A stretch of DNA of 15,704 bases from Flavobacteriaceae bacterium (GCA_030694835.1 JAUYUF010000224.1:1-15704); one strand, 5' to 3'. Positions 1 through 7,715 are shown, counted from the stretch's first letter. Notes: generated by a model from the letters alone, not told the origin. Numbers and translations: made by a program.

Positions 1-2
1 GT

Positions 3-419
3 AAAAACATTACATTAAACGGAACAGCTCCAACTGAAGCTGGTGAAAAAGCGGTTTTTAATGCAACAAACAATGCTCTTTGGATTAACTACACTTCAAT
101 AAAAAGTACTGCAAATCCAACTAGAAAAGTTTCAATTCAAATTACAGGAGGTACTGTTCCAGCTGGTTTACAATTAAGTATTGCTGCAGCTGCTTATTCA
201 GGTACTGGAGCTGGAACAACAGGAACATCAGCAGGCACAAAAATACTTACAGGAACTTCTCAAGACTTAATAACTGGAATTGGTAGTGCTTACACCGGTA
301 ATGGAGTTTCTAATGGACACAATTTAACATATACCTTAGCGCAAATTGGTTCCTATGCAGATTTAGACTTTAACAGTTCAAATACCTTAACTGTAACATA
401 CACTCTATCTGATAATTAA
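3..419 (+). CDS. Small secreted protein of unknown family, C-terminal part only (tandem paralog 1)
   Basis: This is the C-terminal 138 residues of a gene whose start lies before the window; the frame is open from base 3 to a TAA at 417-419. The product is rich in Thr, Ser, Gly, Ala and Asn, with alternating patterns that suggest a beta-sandwich exported protein. I do not recognise a named family. It is clearly paralogous to the next gene: both contain ITLN, an (L/I)W(I/L)NY(T/S)SI block, P(T/S)R, a (V/I)S(I/L)QIT block, VP.GLQL, G(S)(A/S)YTG, NGHNL.YTL and an identical C-terminal YTLSDN. It has no cell-wall sorting motif, no Por-type CTD and no cysteine in the visible part. A strong hairpin terminator follows 22 bases after the stop. 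Secretion is inferred from the paralog, since the N-terminus is not visible. Surface or fimbria-like structural roles are possible but not shown. Confidence 0.75.
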   Translation, partial: KNITLNGTAPTEAGEKAVFNATNNALWINYTSIKSTANPTRKVSIQITGGTVPAGLQLSIAAAAYSGTGAGTTGTSAGTKILTGTSQDLITGIGSAYTGNGVSNGHNLTYTLAQIGSYADLDFNSSNTLTVTYTLSDN

Positions 420-441
420 AAATTAGTTCAATAAAAGTTCT

Positions 442-474
442 AAGAGGCTGTCATATAAGACAGCCTCTTTTTTT
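442..474 (+). terminator. Rho-independent terminator after paralog 1
   Basis: A perfect 11-base-pair stem (442-452 with 459-469, core GAGGCTGTC/GACAGCCTC) has a 6-base loop ATATAA and is followed by a run of T to 474. It lies 22 bases after the stop at 419 and should end transcription of the first secreted-protein gene, separating it from the second. Confidence 0.9.
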
Positions 475-632
475 ATTTCCAATATTTAACACCCCAAACA
501 CTGTTTATAAACAACCGTTTCAATAGGTTGAATGACGTTTTTTTAACGATGAATGGTAATTTTATTTATTTTTACTTGTTTTATAAATTATTCTTATTTA
601 CATTTATACTTCATGATAGACAATGTAATGTA

Positions 633-1214
633 ATGATGATTAAATCATTTATTAAAAGTATCCAATTCTTCCTACTATTCATTAGTCTATATACTCATGC
701 ACAAAATTCTAATAGTAATTCACATTCTCTTACGATTCAAATTCCAGAAGTAGCGCTGTTAAATATCTATAATTCCTCCAATAATTCAATAACACTAAAT
801 AGCAATTCTGTATCAGAAGCTGGAAAACCACTTATTATTAATGATTTTGATGATAGTATTTGGTTAAATTATTCCTCAATAATAGGCTCTCAAACAAAAC
901 CAAGCAGATCTATATCATTACAGATTACTGACGGTTCAGTTCCGGAAGGTTTACAGTTAACTGTTAAAATTAAAAATGATGCAGGTAAGGGAGCAGGAAA
1001 AATGGGAGTTCCAACGATTTCAACCCAAATTGTCAAAAATATCCCTGTTAAAATTATTGAACAAATAGGAAGTTCGTATACAGGAGTTGGACCACACAAT
1101 GGACATAACTTACATTATACCCTTACACAGACTAATATTCCAGAATCATATGCACTATTAAATTATGATCAATCACAATCAATTGCAATTACATATACGC
1201 TTTCAGATAATTAA
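633..1214 (+). CDS. Small secreted protein of unknown family (tandem paralog 2)
   Basis: This encodes 193 residues from the first ATG of a double ATG (633 and 636). The start is chosen because residues 1-24 (MMIKSFIKSIQFFLLFISLY then THAQ) form a standard flavobacterial signal peptide with cleavage after AQ. A longer frame back to a TTG at 528 would put a non-signal-like segment in front and is unlikely. The mature part begins with a Ser/Asn-rich stretch, then SLTIQIPEVALLNI, and continues with the blocks shared with the preceding gene: IWLNYSSI, SRSISLQIT, VPEGLQL, SSYTG, NGHNL and the final YTLSDN. It contains no cysteines, so disulfides play no part in the fold. Function is unknown; a beta-rich exported or surface protein is the most I can infer. 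The divergence between the two copies suggests an old duplication. The 475-632 stretch before it is AT-rich and presumably carries its promoter, but I see no convincing match to the flavobacterial consensus. Confidence 0.78.
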   Translation: MMIKSFIKSIQFFLLFISLYTHAQNSNSNSHSLTIQIPEVALLNIYNSSNNSITLNSNSVSEAGKPLIINDFDDSIWLNYSSIIGSQTKPSRSISLQITDGSVPEGLQLTVKIKNDAGKGAGKMGVPTISTQIVKNIPVKIIEQIGSSYTGVGPHNGHNLHYTLTQTNIPESYALLNYDQSQSIAITYTLSDN

Positions 1215-1232
1215 TCCCTCAAATTCCTCCCT

Positions 1233-1269
1233 AAAAAAATCCCTTAGTTGATTAACTAAGGGGTTTTTT
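1233..1269. terminator. Bidirectional terminator between paralog 2 and ettA
   Basis: A perfect 9-base-pair stem (CCCTTAGTT at 1241-1249 with AACTAAGGG at 1254-1262) with a 4-base loop is flanked by an A run on the left (1233-1239) and a T run on the right (1264-1269). It therefore works as a U-tailed hairpin in both directions. It sits between two convergent stops (1214 on plus, 1274 on minus) and can serve both genes. Confidence 0.9.
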
Positions 1270-1273
1270 GATT

Positions 1274-2962
1274 TTATCGAATTAACTTTTTGTATTTGAT
1301 TCGTTTAGGCATTAAATCACCACCTAGGCGTTTCTTTTTATTTTCTTCATAATCGGTAAAAGAACCTTCAAAGAAATACACTTGAGAATCTCCTTCAAAA
1401 GCCAAAATATGAGTACAGATACGGTCTAAAAACCAACGATCATGCGAAATGACTACGGCACAACCAGCAAAATTCTCTAGACCTTCTTCTAAAGCACGAA
1501 GTGTATTGATATCTAAATCATTGGTTGGCTCATCGAGTAACAATACATTTCCTTCTTCTTTTAGTGTCATTGCTAAATGCAAACGGTTACGCTCACCACC
1601 AGAAAGGGTGTTTACTTTTTTGTTTTGATCGCCACCACTAAAATTAAATCTACTTAAATAAGCTCTTGAATTAACCATCTTCCCTCCCATCATCATCAAT
1701 TCTTGCTCCTCACAGAAATTTTGCCAAATCGATTTTTCCGGATCAATTTTAGAATGTGCTTGATCAACATAAGCAATTTTTACGGTATCACCCACGTTAA
1801 ATGTACCTTTATCAGCACTTTCTTCTCCCATTATCATTTTGAAAATGGTGGTTTTACCTGCACCATTTGGACCAATTACTCCAACAATTCCGTTTTGTGG
1901 AAGATTAAAATTCAACTCTTCATACAGTAATTTATCTCCATAGGCTTTAGAAACACCAATAGCATCAATCACATTTGTACCTAAACGTGGCCCATTTGGA
2001 ATATACAATTCTAAATTATCTTCTAGTTGTTTTTGATCTTGGCTCAACAGTTTATCATAATTACTCAAACGTGCTTTTTGTTTTGCCTGACGACCTTTTG
2101 GCGCCATTCTAACCCACTCCAACTCACGCTCTAATGTTTTACGACGTTTGGAAGCTGTTTTTTCTTCTTGTTCTAATCGTTTAGATTTTTGATCTAACCA
2201 AGATGAATAATTCCCTTTCCAAGGAATTCCTTCGCCTCTATCCAATTCTAAAATCCAACCTGCCACATTATCCAAGAAATAACGGTCGTGAGTTACGGCA
2301 ATTACGGTTCCCGCATATTGTGCCAAGTGATGCTCTAACCAATGAACTGATTCAGCATCTAAATGATTTGTAGGTTCGTCTAATAATAATACATCTGGTT
2401 GTTGTAATAACAATCTGCATAAAGCAACTCTTCTGCGCTCGCCACCTGATAGTACTTTAATAGGCGTATCGCCTTCTGGAGTGCGCAAAGCATCCATGGC
2501 TATTTCTAATTTAGTATCGATTTCCCAAGCGTTTGAAGCATCAATTTTATCTTGTAATTCGGATTGACGAGCCATTAATTTATCCATTTTATCGGCATCA
2601 GAATACACTTCTTCCAAACCAAACATATCGTTGATTTTGTTATATTCGTCTAAAATAGCCATGGTTTCTGCAACTCCTTCACGTACAATATCAATTACCG
2701 TTTTGGTTTCAACCAATTCGGTTTCTTGAGATAAATATCCAACGGTATATCCTGGTGCAAAGACCACATTACCTTGGTAATTTTTTTCGATACCCGCAAT
2801 TATTTTTAGTAAAGTTGATTTACCTGAACCGTTTAAACCTAAAATTCCGATTTTGGCTCCGTAAAAGAAACTCAGATAAATATCTTTTAAAACTTGTTTG
2901 TTTGTTGGGTAGATTTTATTCACACCCGACATGGAGAATATTACTTTCTTATCGTCTGACAT
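1274..2962 (-). CDS. ettA: Energy-dependent translational throttle protein EttA (ABC-F ATPase)
   Basis: This is a soluble ABC-F protein with two nucleotide-binding domains and no membrane segments. In well-studied relatives it binds the ribosomal E site and couples the ATP/ADP state to the first elongation step. Length (562 residues) matches the family (E. coli EttA about 555). Domain 1 has Walker A GLNGSGKST (42-50), signature LSGGE (171-175), Walker B and D-loop LLLDEPTNHLD (192-202) and switch His225. The charged linker (about 255-320, with WVRMAPKGRQAKQKARL) corresponds to the P-site tRNA interaction motif. Domain 2 has GPNGAGKTT (364-372), LSGGE (453-457) and LLLDEPTNDLD (474-484). The C-terminal PKRIKYKKL is characteristic of EttA. 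The closest alternatives, Uup or ABC-F resistance proteins, differ in linker and tail. The start ATG (2960-2962) leads straight into a normal N-terminus. The pirin gene ends 54 bases upstream, so the gene may be read from that operon or from its own promoter in the gap. Confidence 0.95.
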   Translation of the reverse strand: MSDDKKVIFSMSGVNKIYPTNKQVLKDIYLSFFYGAKIGILGLNGSGKSTLLKIIAGIEKNYQGNVVFAPGYTVGYLSQETELVETKTVIDIVREGVAETMAILDEYNKINDMFGLEEVYSDADKMDKLMARQSELQDKIDASNAWEIDTKLEIAMDALRTPEGDTPIKVLSGGERRRVALCRLLLQQPDVLLLDEPTNHLDAESVHWLEHHLAQYAGTVIAVTHDRYFLDNVAGWILELDRGEGIPWKGNYSSWLDQKSKRLEQEEKTASKRRKTLERELEWVRMAPKGRQAKQKARLSNYDKLLSQDQKQLEDNLELYIPNGPRLGTNVIDAIGVSKAYGDKLLYEELNFNLPQNGIVGVIGPNGAGKTTIFKMIMGEESADKGTFNVGDTVKIAYVDQAHSKIDPEKSIWQNFCEEQELMMMGGKMVNSRAYLSRFNFSGGDQNKKVNTLSGGERNRLHLAMTLKEEGNVLLLDEPTNDLDINTLRALEEGLENFAGCAVVISHDRWFLDRICTHILAFEGDSQVYFFEGSFTDYEENKKKRLGGDLMPKRIKYKKLIR

Positions 2963-2981
2963 ATCAATTAAAATTTGGGTG

Positions 2982-3002
2982 CAAATATCGTAAAAATATT
3001 TG
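2982..3002. promoter_or_regulatory. Inverted repeat and possible -7 element upstream of ettA
   Basis: CAAATAT (2982-2988) and ATATTTG (2996-3002) form a perfect 7-base inverted repeat with a 7-base spacer, 20-40 bases before the ettA ATG. Read on the minus strand, the arm nearest the gene gives GATATTTG, one mismatch from the flavobacterial -7 consensus TAnnTTTG, followed by CACCC about where transcription would start. I see no good -33 TTG at the usual distance. In DNA this AT-rich the repeat could be chance, so promoter or operator status is a weak inference. Confidence 0.25.
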
Positions 3003-3016
3003 ATGATTTTATCACA

Positions 3017-3733
3017 TCACATAGGTACTTCAATAAACAAAATATCGCATTTTTCTCTAGTGAAAATAGTAAATTTCTCGGTTTCTGATATTCCTATTGC
3101 ATCTCTAGAAGATAGCAGTTCATTATTAATCATCAATAAACCCTCCACTAAAAGGACAAAAACGCCCCTTTTGATATCTTTGATTTTATAACAGTATTCT
3201 TGATTTTTGGTTAAATCAATTCTTGAAATTAAAGCATTTTGATGTATTTTTAAGGATTCCTTACTTTCCTCATTAAAGGAAGTAACAAGAATTTGTAGTT
3301 GATTTTCTCTCTGTTCTTTTAGAAACTTTTTTTGATCATATCTTGGCGTAACTTCTTGTTGATTTGGAAGAATCCATATTTGAAATAAACTCAATTCCTC
3401 GTTTTGGTTTGCATTTTTTTCTGCATGAATCAATCCTGTACCAGCAGACATTACTTGTACTTCACCCACCTCCAATTTAATCCACTGATTATTCATCGAA
3501 TCTTTATGATGTAAAGCTCCTTTTAAAGGAATAGTGATAATTTCCATATTATCATGCGGATGTTCTCCAAATCCGGTTCCTCCTTGAATTATATCATCAT
3601 TTAGTACTCTTAAAGCTCCAAATTGGATTCTTTCAGGATTAAAATAACTAGCAAAACTAAAATAGTGATGTGCATTTAACCAACCATGATTGGCATTTCC
3701 TCTTTCAATTGATCTGTATAAAATAGTTTTCAT
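3017..3733 (-). CDS. Pirin family bicupin protein (YhhW-like)
   Basis: This is a 238-residue bicupin, close to E. coli YhhW (about 231), a pirin with quercetin 2,3-dioxygenase activity in vitro. The N-terminal cupin carries the metal site: H58 and H60 in the GEHPHDNMEI motif, then H103 and E105 in SAGTGLIHAE, which matches the His-His-His-Glu ligand pattern of YhhW. The stretch FQIWILPNQQEVTPRYDQKKF (about 117-137) is also diagnostic of the family. The C-terminal cupin (about 150-238) lacks metal ligands, as usual. No signal peptide is present, so it is probably cytoplasmic. Its ATG begins on the base right after the stop codon of the FMN-reductase-like gene, so the two are surely co-transcribed and probably translationally coupled. 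The true substrate is unknown; pairing with a flavin reductase suggests handling of electrophilic or aromatic compounds, which is inference. Confidence 0.9.
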   Translation of the reverse strand: MKTILYRSIERGNANHGWLNAHHYFSFASYFNPERIQFGALRVLNDDIIQGGTGFGEHPHDNMEIITIPLKGALHHKDSMNNQWIKLEVGEVQVMSAGTGLIHAEKNANQNEELSLFQIWILPNQQEVTPRYDQKKFLKEQRENQLQILVTSFNEESKESLKIHQNALISRIDLTKNQEYCYKIKDIKRGVFVLLVEGLLMINNELLSSRDAIGISETEKFTIFTREKCDILFIEVPM

Positions 3734-4264
3734 TTACAGTGATACTTCAAATTTATTAACTAGTTCAATTAAATCTTCATTTAAGAATTCATCTGATATT
3801 TTATCATTATTAAAATTATCAGAAAATGATGGCAATGAAAAAGTATCAATTATTTCTGCACCTAAAAAAGGAAATCGAACCTTCGCATTATCTAAAACAC
3901 TTTGAGCTCCTCTAGATCCTGGAGAAGTACTGAGTAATAACATCGGTTTATCTTTCCAAACTTTAACATTAATTCTAGAAACCCAATCCAATAAATTTTT
4001 AAACGCTGCAGTATAAGATCCATTATGTTCGGCTAGTGAAATAATAAATCCATCCACTTCTTGTAAAATTTCATCAAAAAAATAGGCTTCTTTAGGAATT
4101 CCATTTTCAGTTTCTAAATCAACGCTAAATAAAGGCAATGGAAAATCATTTAAATCAATAATTTGAATTGAAGTATTTTTTAAATGAGAAGCAGCATAAA
4201 TAGCTAATTTTTTATTGATAGATGTTAAACTATTACTACCACCAAAAACCATTACTTTTTTCAT
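3734..4264 (-). CDS. NADPH-dependent FMN reductase-like flavoprotein
   Basis: This 176-residue flavodoxin-fold protein belongs to the NADPH-dependent FMN reductase / azoreductase group. Visible marks are the FMN phosphate loop near the N-terminus (GGSNSLTSINKKLA, 8-21), the LAEHNGSYTAAFKNLLDW block (78-94) that corresponds to the conserved P-E-Y-N-G-S-x-x-x-x-L-K-N-x-x-D-W motif, and STSPGSRGA (112-120), the second flavin-contact loop. There is no signal peptide or membrane segment. In families like this NAD(P)H reduces bound FMN, which then reduces quinones, azo dyes, chromate or flavin; the sequence does not fix the substrate. It is the first gene of a minus-strand operon with pirin (no gap between stop and start) and possibly ettA. 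The gene faces the carboxylase gene across a 125-base intergenic region that must hold its promoter. Confidence 0.9.
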   Translation of the reverse strand: MKKVMVFGGSNSLTSINKKLAIYAASHLKNTSIQIIDLNDFPLPLFSVDLETENGIPKEAYFFDEILQEVDGFIISLAEHNGSYTAAFKNLLDWVSRINVKVWKDKPMLLLSTSPGSRGAQSVLDNAKVRFPFLGAEIIDTFSLPSFSDNFNNDKISDEFLNEDLIELVNKFEVSL

Positions 4265-4363
4265 ATTATTTTTTTCTTTTGATTTTACTAAAATTACAAA
4301 ATTTTATGATGAATTCGATTGTATTAGTACAAATAATATTTTAGCTATTACACCACAATTTTG

Positions 4364-4371
4364 TACTTTAG
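4364..4371 (+). promoter_or_regulatory. Putative flavobacterial -7 element for the carboxylase operon
   Basis: TACTTTAG at 4364-4371 differs by one base from the flavobacterial -7 consensus TAnnTTTG and sits 18 bases before the ATG at 4390. That would give a very short leader, which is common in flavobacteria. No clear -33 TTG is visible at the expected spacing, so this is tentative. The rest of 4265-4389 is AT-rich and should also contain the promoter of the divergent flavoprotein gene. Confidence 0.35.
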
Positions 4372-4389
4372 CATCGCAAATTTATCATC

Positions 4390-6018
4390 ATGGATTTAAC
4401 CTTTAATAAGAACGAAGATTTTAATAAGCTTCAAGTAACCGAATTAAAAAACAAGTTGCTCAAAGTCTACAAAGGTGGAGGTACAAAGAATATTGAGAAG
4501 CACCACGAAAAAGGTAAAATGACCGCTCGTGAACGCATCGATTTTTTACTTGACAAAAACGCTGAATCTCTAGAAATTGGAGCTTTAGTTGGTGACGAAA
4601 TGTACAAAGAACATGGTGGTTGTCCTTCAGGAGGTGTCATTGTAATCATTGGCTATATTCATGGAAAACAATGTGTAGTAGTAGCTAATGACGCTACCGT
4701 AAAAGCGGGAGCTTGGTTTCCAATCACCGCAAAAAAGAATTTAAGAGCTCAAGAAATTTCTATTGAAAATAAATTACCTATTATTTATTTAGTTGATAGT
4801 GCCGGTGTTTATTTGCCCATGCAAGATGAAATTTTTCCTGATAGAGAACATTTCGGACGTATTTTTAGAAACAATGCTATTATGAGCAGTATGGGAATAA
4901 CTCAGATTTCTGCCGTGATGGGAAGTTGTGTTGCAGGCGGAGCTTATCTGCCGATTATGAGCGATGAGGCCATGATCGTTGATAAAACCGGAAGTATTTT
5001 TTTAGCAGGAAGTTACCTCGTAAAAGCTGCTATTGGAGAAAGCATTGATAACGAAACTTTAGGCGGAGCTACAACACACTGTGAAATCTCTGGAGTTACA
5101 GATTATAAAGCAAAAAACGATAAAGATGCTTTAACTAGAATCAGAAATATTATTTCAAAAATTGGTGATTATGATAAAGCTGGTTACAATAGAGTTAAAT
5201 CAAAAAATCCAAAAGAAAATCAAGAAGATATCTTCGGAATTTTACCTAAGTTAAGAACTGATCAATACGATATGTATGAAATTATCAATCGATTGGTTGA
5301 TCATTCTGAGTTCGATGAATACAAAGCTGATTACGGCAAAACACTTATTTGTGCCTATGCTAGAATTGATGGTTGGGCAGTTGGAATTGTAGCTAATCAA
5401 CGAAAAGTTGTTAAAAATGCTAAAGGTGAAATGCAATTTGGTGGTGTTATTTATTCTGATAGTGCCGATAAAGCAACTCGTTTTATAGCGAATTGTAATC
5501 AGAAAAAAATTCCGTTAGTATTTTTACAAGATGTTACTGGTTTTATGGTAGGCAGCAAAAGTGAACATGGAGGAATCATCAAAGATGGTGCTAAAATGGT
5601 GAATGCAGTGAGTAATTCTGTAGTACCAAAATTGACCATCGTTATAGGAAATTCTTATGGCGCGGGAAATTATGCCATGTGCGGAAAGGCTTATGACCCT
5701 CGCTTTATTGTTTCTTGGCCATCAGCTAGAATTGCAGTTATGGGTGGCGCACAAGCTGCAAAAGTATTACTTCAAATAGAAGTAGCATCACTCAAGAAAA
5801 AAGGCGAAAAAATAACTCCTGAAAAAGAAACTGAAATTTTACATACAATTGAATCTAGATATGATAAGCAGACCTCCCCATACTATGCTGCTGCACGATT
5901 ATGGACAGATGCCATTATCAATCCGTTAGAAACCAGAAAATGGATTAGTATGGGTATTGAAGCGGCTAATCATGCACCAATAGAAAAACAGTTTAATTTA
6001 GGAATTATTCAAGTTTAA
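4390..6018 (+). CDS. Acyl-CoA carboxylase beta subunit (carboxyltransferase, methylcrotonyl-CoA carboxylase type)
   Basis: This 542-residue biotin-dependent carboxyltransferase moves CO2 from carboxybiotin to an acyl-CoA in the cytoplasm. Two crotonase-fold halves are visible. The N-terminal half has GKMTARERIDFLLD (42-55), GSCVAGGAYLPIMSDE (178-193) and LGGATTHCEISGV (224-236). The C-terminal half has DVTGFMVG (from about 381), the glycine-rich SYGAGNYAMCG (about 422-432), and WPSARIAVMGGAQAAKVL (about 443-460). The GAGNYAMCG and MGGAQAA variants and the H-F-G-R-I-F segment (154-159) resemble methylcrotonyl-CoA carboxylase beta (leucine breakdown) more than propionyl-CoA carboxylase, but substrate cannot be fixed by eye. 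The start is supported by the standard family N-terminus. No biotin carboxylase / carrier alpha subunit is in the window; it must be encoded elsewhere. The following DUF2927-like gene starts 12 bases after the stop and is probably co-transcribed. Confidence 0.93.
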   Translation: MDLTFNKNEDFNKLQVTELKNKLLKVYKGGGTKNIEKHHEKGKMTARERIDFLLDKNAESLEIGALVGDEMYKEHGGCPSGGVIVIIGYIHGKQCVVVANDATVKAGAWFPITAKKNLRAQEISIENKLPIIYLVDSAGVYLPMQDEIFPDREHFGRIFRNNAIMSSMGITQISAVMGSCVAGGAYLPIMSDEAMIVDKTGSIFLAGSYLVKAAIGESIDNETLGGATTHCEISGVTDYKAKNDKDALTRIRNIISKIGDYDKAGYNRVKSKNPKENQEDIFGILPKLRTDQYDMYEIINRLVDHSEFDEYKADYGKTLICAYARIDGWAVGIVANQRKVVKNAKGEMQFGGVIYSDSADKATRFIANCNQKKIPLVFLQDVTGFMVGSKSEHGGIIKDGAKMVNAVSNSVVPKLTIVIGNSYGAGNYAMCGKAYDPRFIVSWPSARIAVMGGAQAAKVLLQIEVASLKKKGEKITPEKETEILHTIESRYDKQTSPYYAAARLWTDAIINPLETRKWISMGIEAANHAPIEKQFNLGIIQV

Positions 6019-6030
6019 TAAATAATTGTT

Positions 6031-6945
6031 ATGAAAGTAAAACTTACCTTACTTGTTCTATTAATATCCTTCACTGGTATTTCTCAAAATGATATCATAC
6101 AAATAAAACAAGGACAAGCTTATACTAAATTACAATCTTACAAAAGATTATTTGGGGATAAATTTTCAAAAAATGATTCTTTAAATTTTATACTTAAAGG
6201 AAAAGACACTCTAGTTCCATTTCCAAAAGATTACGAAAAAACTGCCAATGTTTTAGTATCATATGAACCAAAAGATTCACTTTTTCTAGAAATATATAAG
6301 AATATCGTTTATAAAAAATTCCGAAAACCAATAAAAGAGAGTGATAATAAATTAAGAATGAGATATTGGAAAACTGATATCAGAATATATTTTGCAAAAT
6401 CAGTTGATGCAACAGTAAAAAAGGAATTAAAAAAATTTGCAACCTATTTATCAGAAGAAGTAGATTCATTAAAAATTACATTTGTTAATCATATAGAGAA
6501 ATCTAATTATGTCGTTTATGGATATAATTCTAAAAATAATTATAAATATGAGGATAGAATTAAAAGTGAAAATAATGACTATTATATTTCTTGGGATACT
6601 AACCAAAGAATCTATAATTGTAAACTACAAATTAATGCTGATTCCTTTAAAAATAAAGAAGATTTGGTGATAGAATCAAAAAGAATGTTTCTGGGTTCGT
6701 TAGGACACTTTAATTTTACCAGCCAATTACCCAAAGAAAGTTTATTATCTGTACTCTATTTTAAGAATAAATCATTAACACCACAAGATTTAGAAATATT
6801 AAAGTATCACTATTCATATGGCATTTGTAAAGGAACTGATCTGGAAACTTTTGAAGAGCAACATGAAATGGCTAAAAAAACATTTTTAGAAACGGGAAGA
6901 AATATGATTTTTATTCATCCAAAATCATCTAATAAAAATAAATAA
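6031..6945 (+). CDS. Secreted or periplasmic protein, DUF2927-like
   Basis: This 304-residue protein has a clear signal peptide, MKVKLTLLVLLISFTGISQ (1-19), with cleavage after SQ. The middle and C-terminal part (about 110-275) resembles DUF2927 proteins: a conserved opening of the kind W-K-T-D-I-R-I-Y-F (113-121), a helical region, and the closing pattern SLTPQDLEILKYHYSYGICKG (248-268), in which a Leu-Thr-x-x-Asp segment precedes a Tyr/Gly turn. DUF2927 members are suggested to be metalloprotease-like, but the position expected to hold an E-L-x-Q type motif here reads SKRMFLGSLGH (216-226), so I would not call it an active enzyme. The assignment is from memory of the family and is tentative. 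Lysine is abundant and no further membrane segment is seen. It lies between the carboxylase (12-base gap) and yebC (30-base gap), and the context gives no functional hint. Confidence 0.7.
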   Translation: MKVKLTLLVLLISFTGISQNDIIQIKQGQAYTKLQSYKRLFGDKFSKNDSLNFILKGKDTLVPFPKDYEKTANVLVSYEPKDSLFLEIYKNIVYKKFRKPIKESDNKLRMRYWKTDIRIYFAKSVDATVKKELKKFATYLSEEVDSLKITFVNHIEKSNYVVYGYNSKNNYKYEDRIKSENNDYYISWDTNQRIYNCKLQINADSFKNKEDLVIESKRMFLGSLGHFNFTSQLPKESLLSVLYFKNKSLTPQDLEILKYHYSYGICKGTDLETFEEQHEMAKKTFLETGRNMIFIHPKSSNKNK

Positions 6946-6975
6946 AATTTAAATTATATTACAACAAAGTGACTT

Positions 6976-7689
6976 ATGGGAAGAGCATTTGAATTTAGAA
7001 AAGCACGCAAATTTAAACGATGGGCAGCCATGTCCAAAACATTTACACGTATCGGAAAAGATATTGTTATGGCTGTTAAAGAAGGTGGTCCAAGTCCTGA
7101 ATCTAACGCTCGATTAAGAGCGGTTATTCAAAACTCGAAGGCTGCTAATATGCCTAAAGAAACAGTAGAACGCGCTATAAAAAAAGCCACTGAAAAAGAT
7201 ACTGGCACCTTTAAGGAAGCATTATTTGAAGGTTATGCGCCACATGGAATTGCTATTTTAGTGGAAACCGCTTCTGATAACAATAACCGAACAGTTGCTA
7301 ATATTAGAAGTTATTTTAACAAATGTAACGGCGCATTAGGAACTTCTGGTTCTGTATCATTTATGTTTGATCACACTTGTAATTTTAGAATTCCAAATGA
7401 AGGTTTGCCAATGGATTTAGAAGAATTAGAATTAGAATTAATAGATTCTAATATAGATGAAATATTTGAAGATGAAGATGGAGTTTTAATTTATGCGCCA
7501 TTTGAGAGTTTTGGTGCTATTCAAAAATATTTAGAAGAAAAAAATATTGAAATTTTATCGTCTGGTTTCGAACGTATTCCTCAAAATACAACTGAACTAA
7601 CTGAAGATCAAATTACAGATGTTGAAAAATTATTAGAAAAAATTGAAGAAGACGATGATGTGCAAAATGTATATCACACTATGGCTTAA
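6976..7689 (+). CDS. YebC/PmpR family translation factor (TACO1-like)
   Basis: This 237-residue cytoplasmic protein matches the YebC/TACO1 family along its whole length. The N-terminal domain contains the basic start MGRAFEFRKARKFKRW (1-16), the form usual in Bacteroidota instead of MAGHSKWANIK, then TRIGKDIVMAVKEGGPSPES (25-44), NARLRAVIQNSKAANMPKET (45-64) and VERAIKKAT. The central domain has YEGYAPHG-like EGYAPHGIAI (84-93) and TASDNNNRTVANIRSYFNK (97-115), followed by GSVSFMF. The C-terminal domain is acidic (EEDDDVQNVYHTMA at the end). Family members were annotated as DNA-binding regulators; later work places several as ribosome-associated factors that relieve stalling at proline-rich stretches. 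Which role applies here is not visible. The gene starts 30 bases after the DUF2927-like gene and is followed 26 bases later by the zinc-ribbon gene, so a shared transcript is likely. Confidence 0.95.
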   Translation: MGRAFEFRKARKFKRWAAMSKTFTRIGKDIVMAVKEGGPSPESNARLRAVIQNSKAANMPKETVERAIKKATEKDTGTFKEALFEGYAPHGIAILVETASDNNNRTVANIRSYFNKCNGALGTSGSVSFMFDHTCNFRIPNEGLPMDLEELELELIDSNIDEIFEDEDGVLIYAPFESFGAIQKYLEEKNIEILSSGFERIPQNTTELTEDQITDVEKLLEKIEEDDDVQNVYHTMA

Positions 7690-7715
7690 AACAAATTATT
7701 AAAGATGATGAATAT

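Noticed and set aside
528..632. N-terminal extension of the second secreted-protein gene from a TTG at 528
   Set aside because: The ATG pair at 633/636 begins a proper signal peptide with an AQ cleavage site. The extension would place a hydrophobic stretch and a charged segment before it and uses a rare start.
2755..3003. Open frame antisense to the start of ettA as a separate gene
   Set aside because: It overlaps a strongly supported gene, has no recognisable domain and its composition is that of a reversed coding strand.
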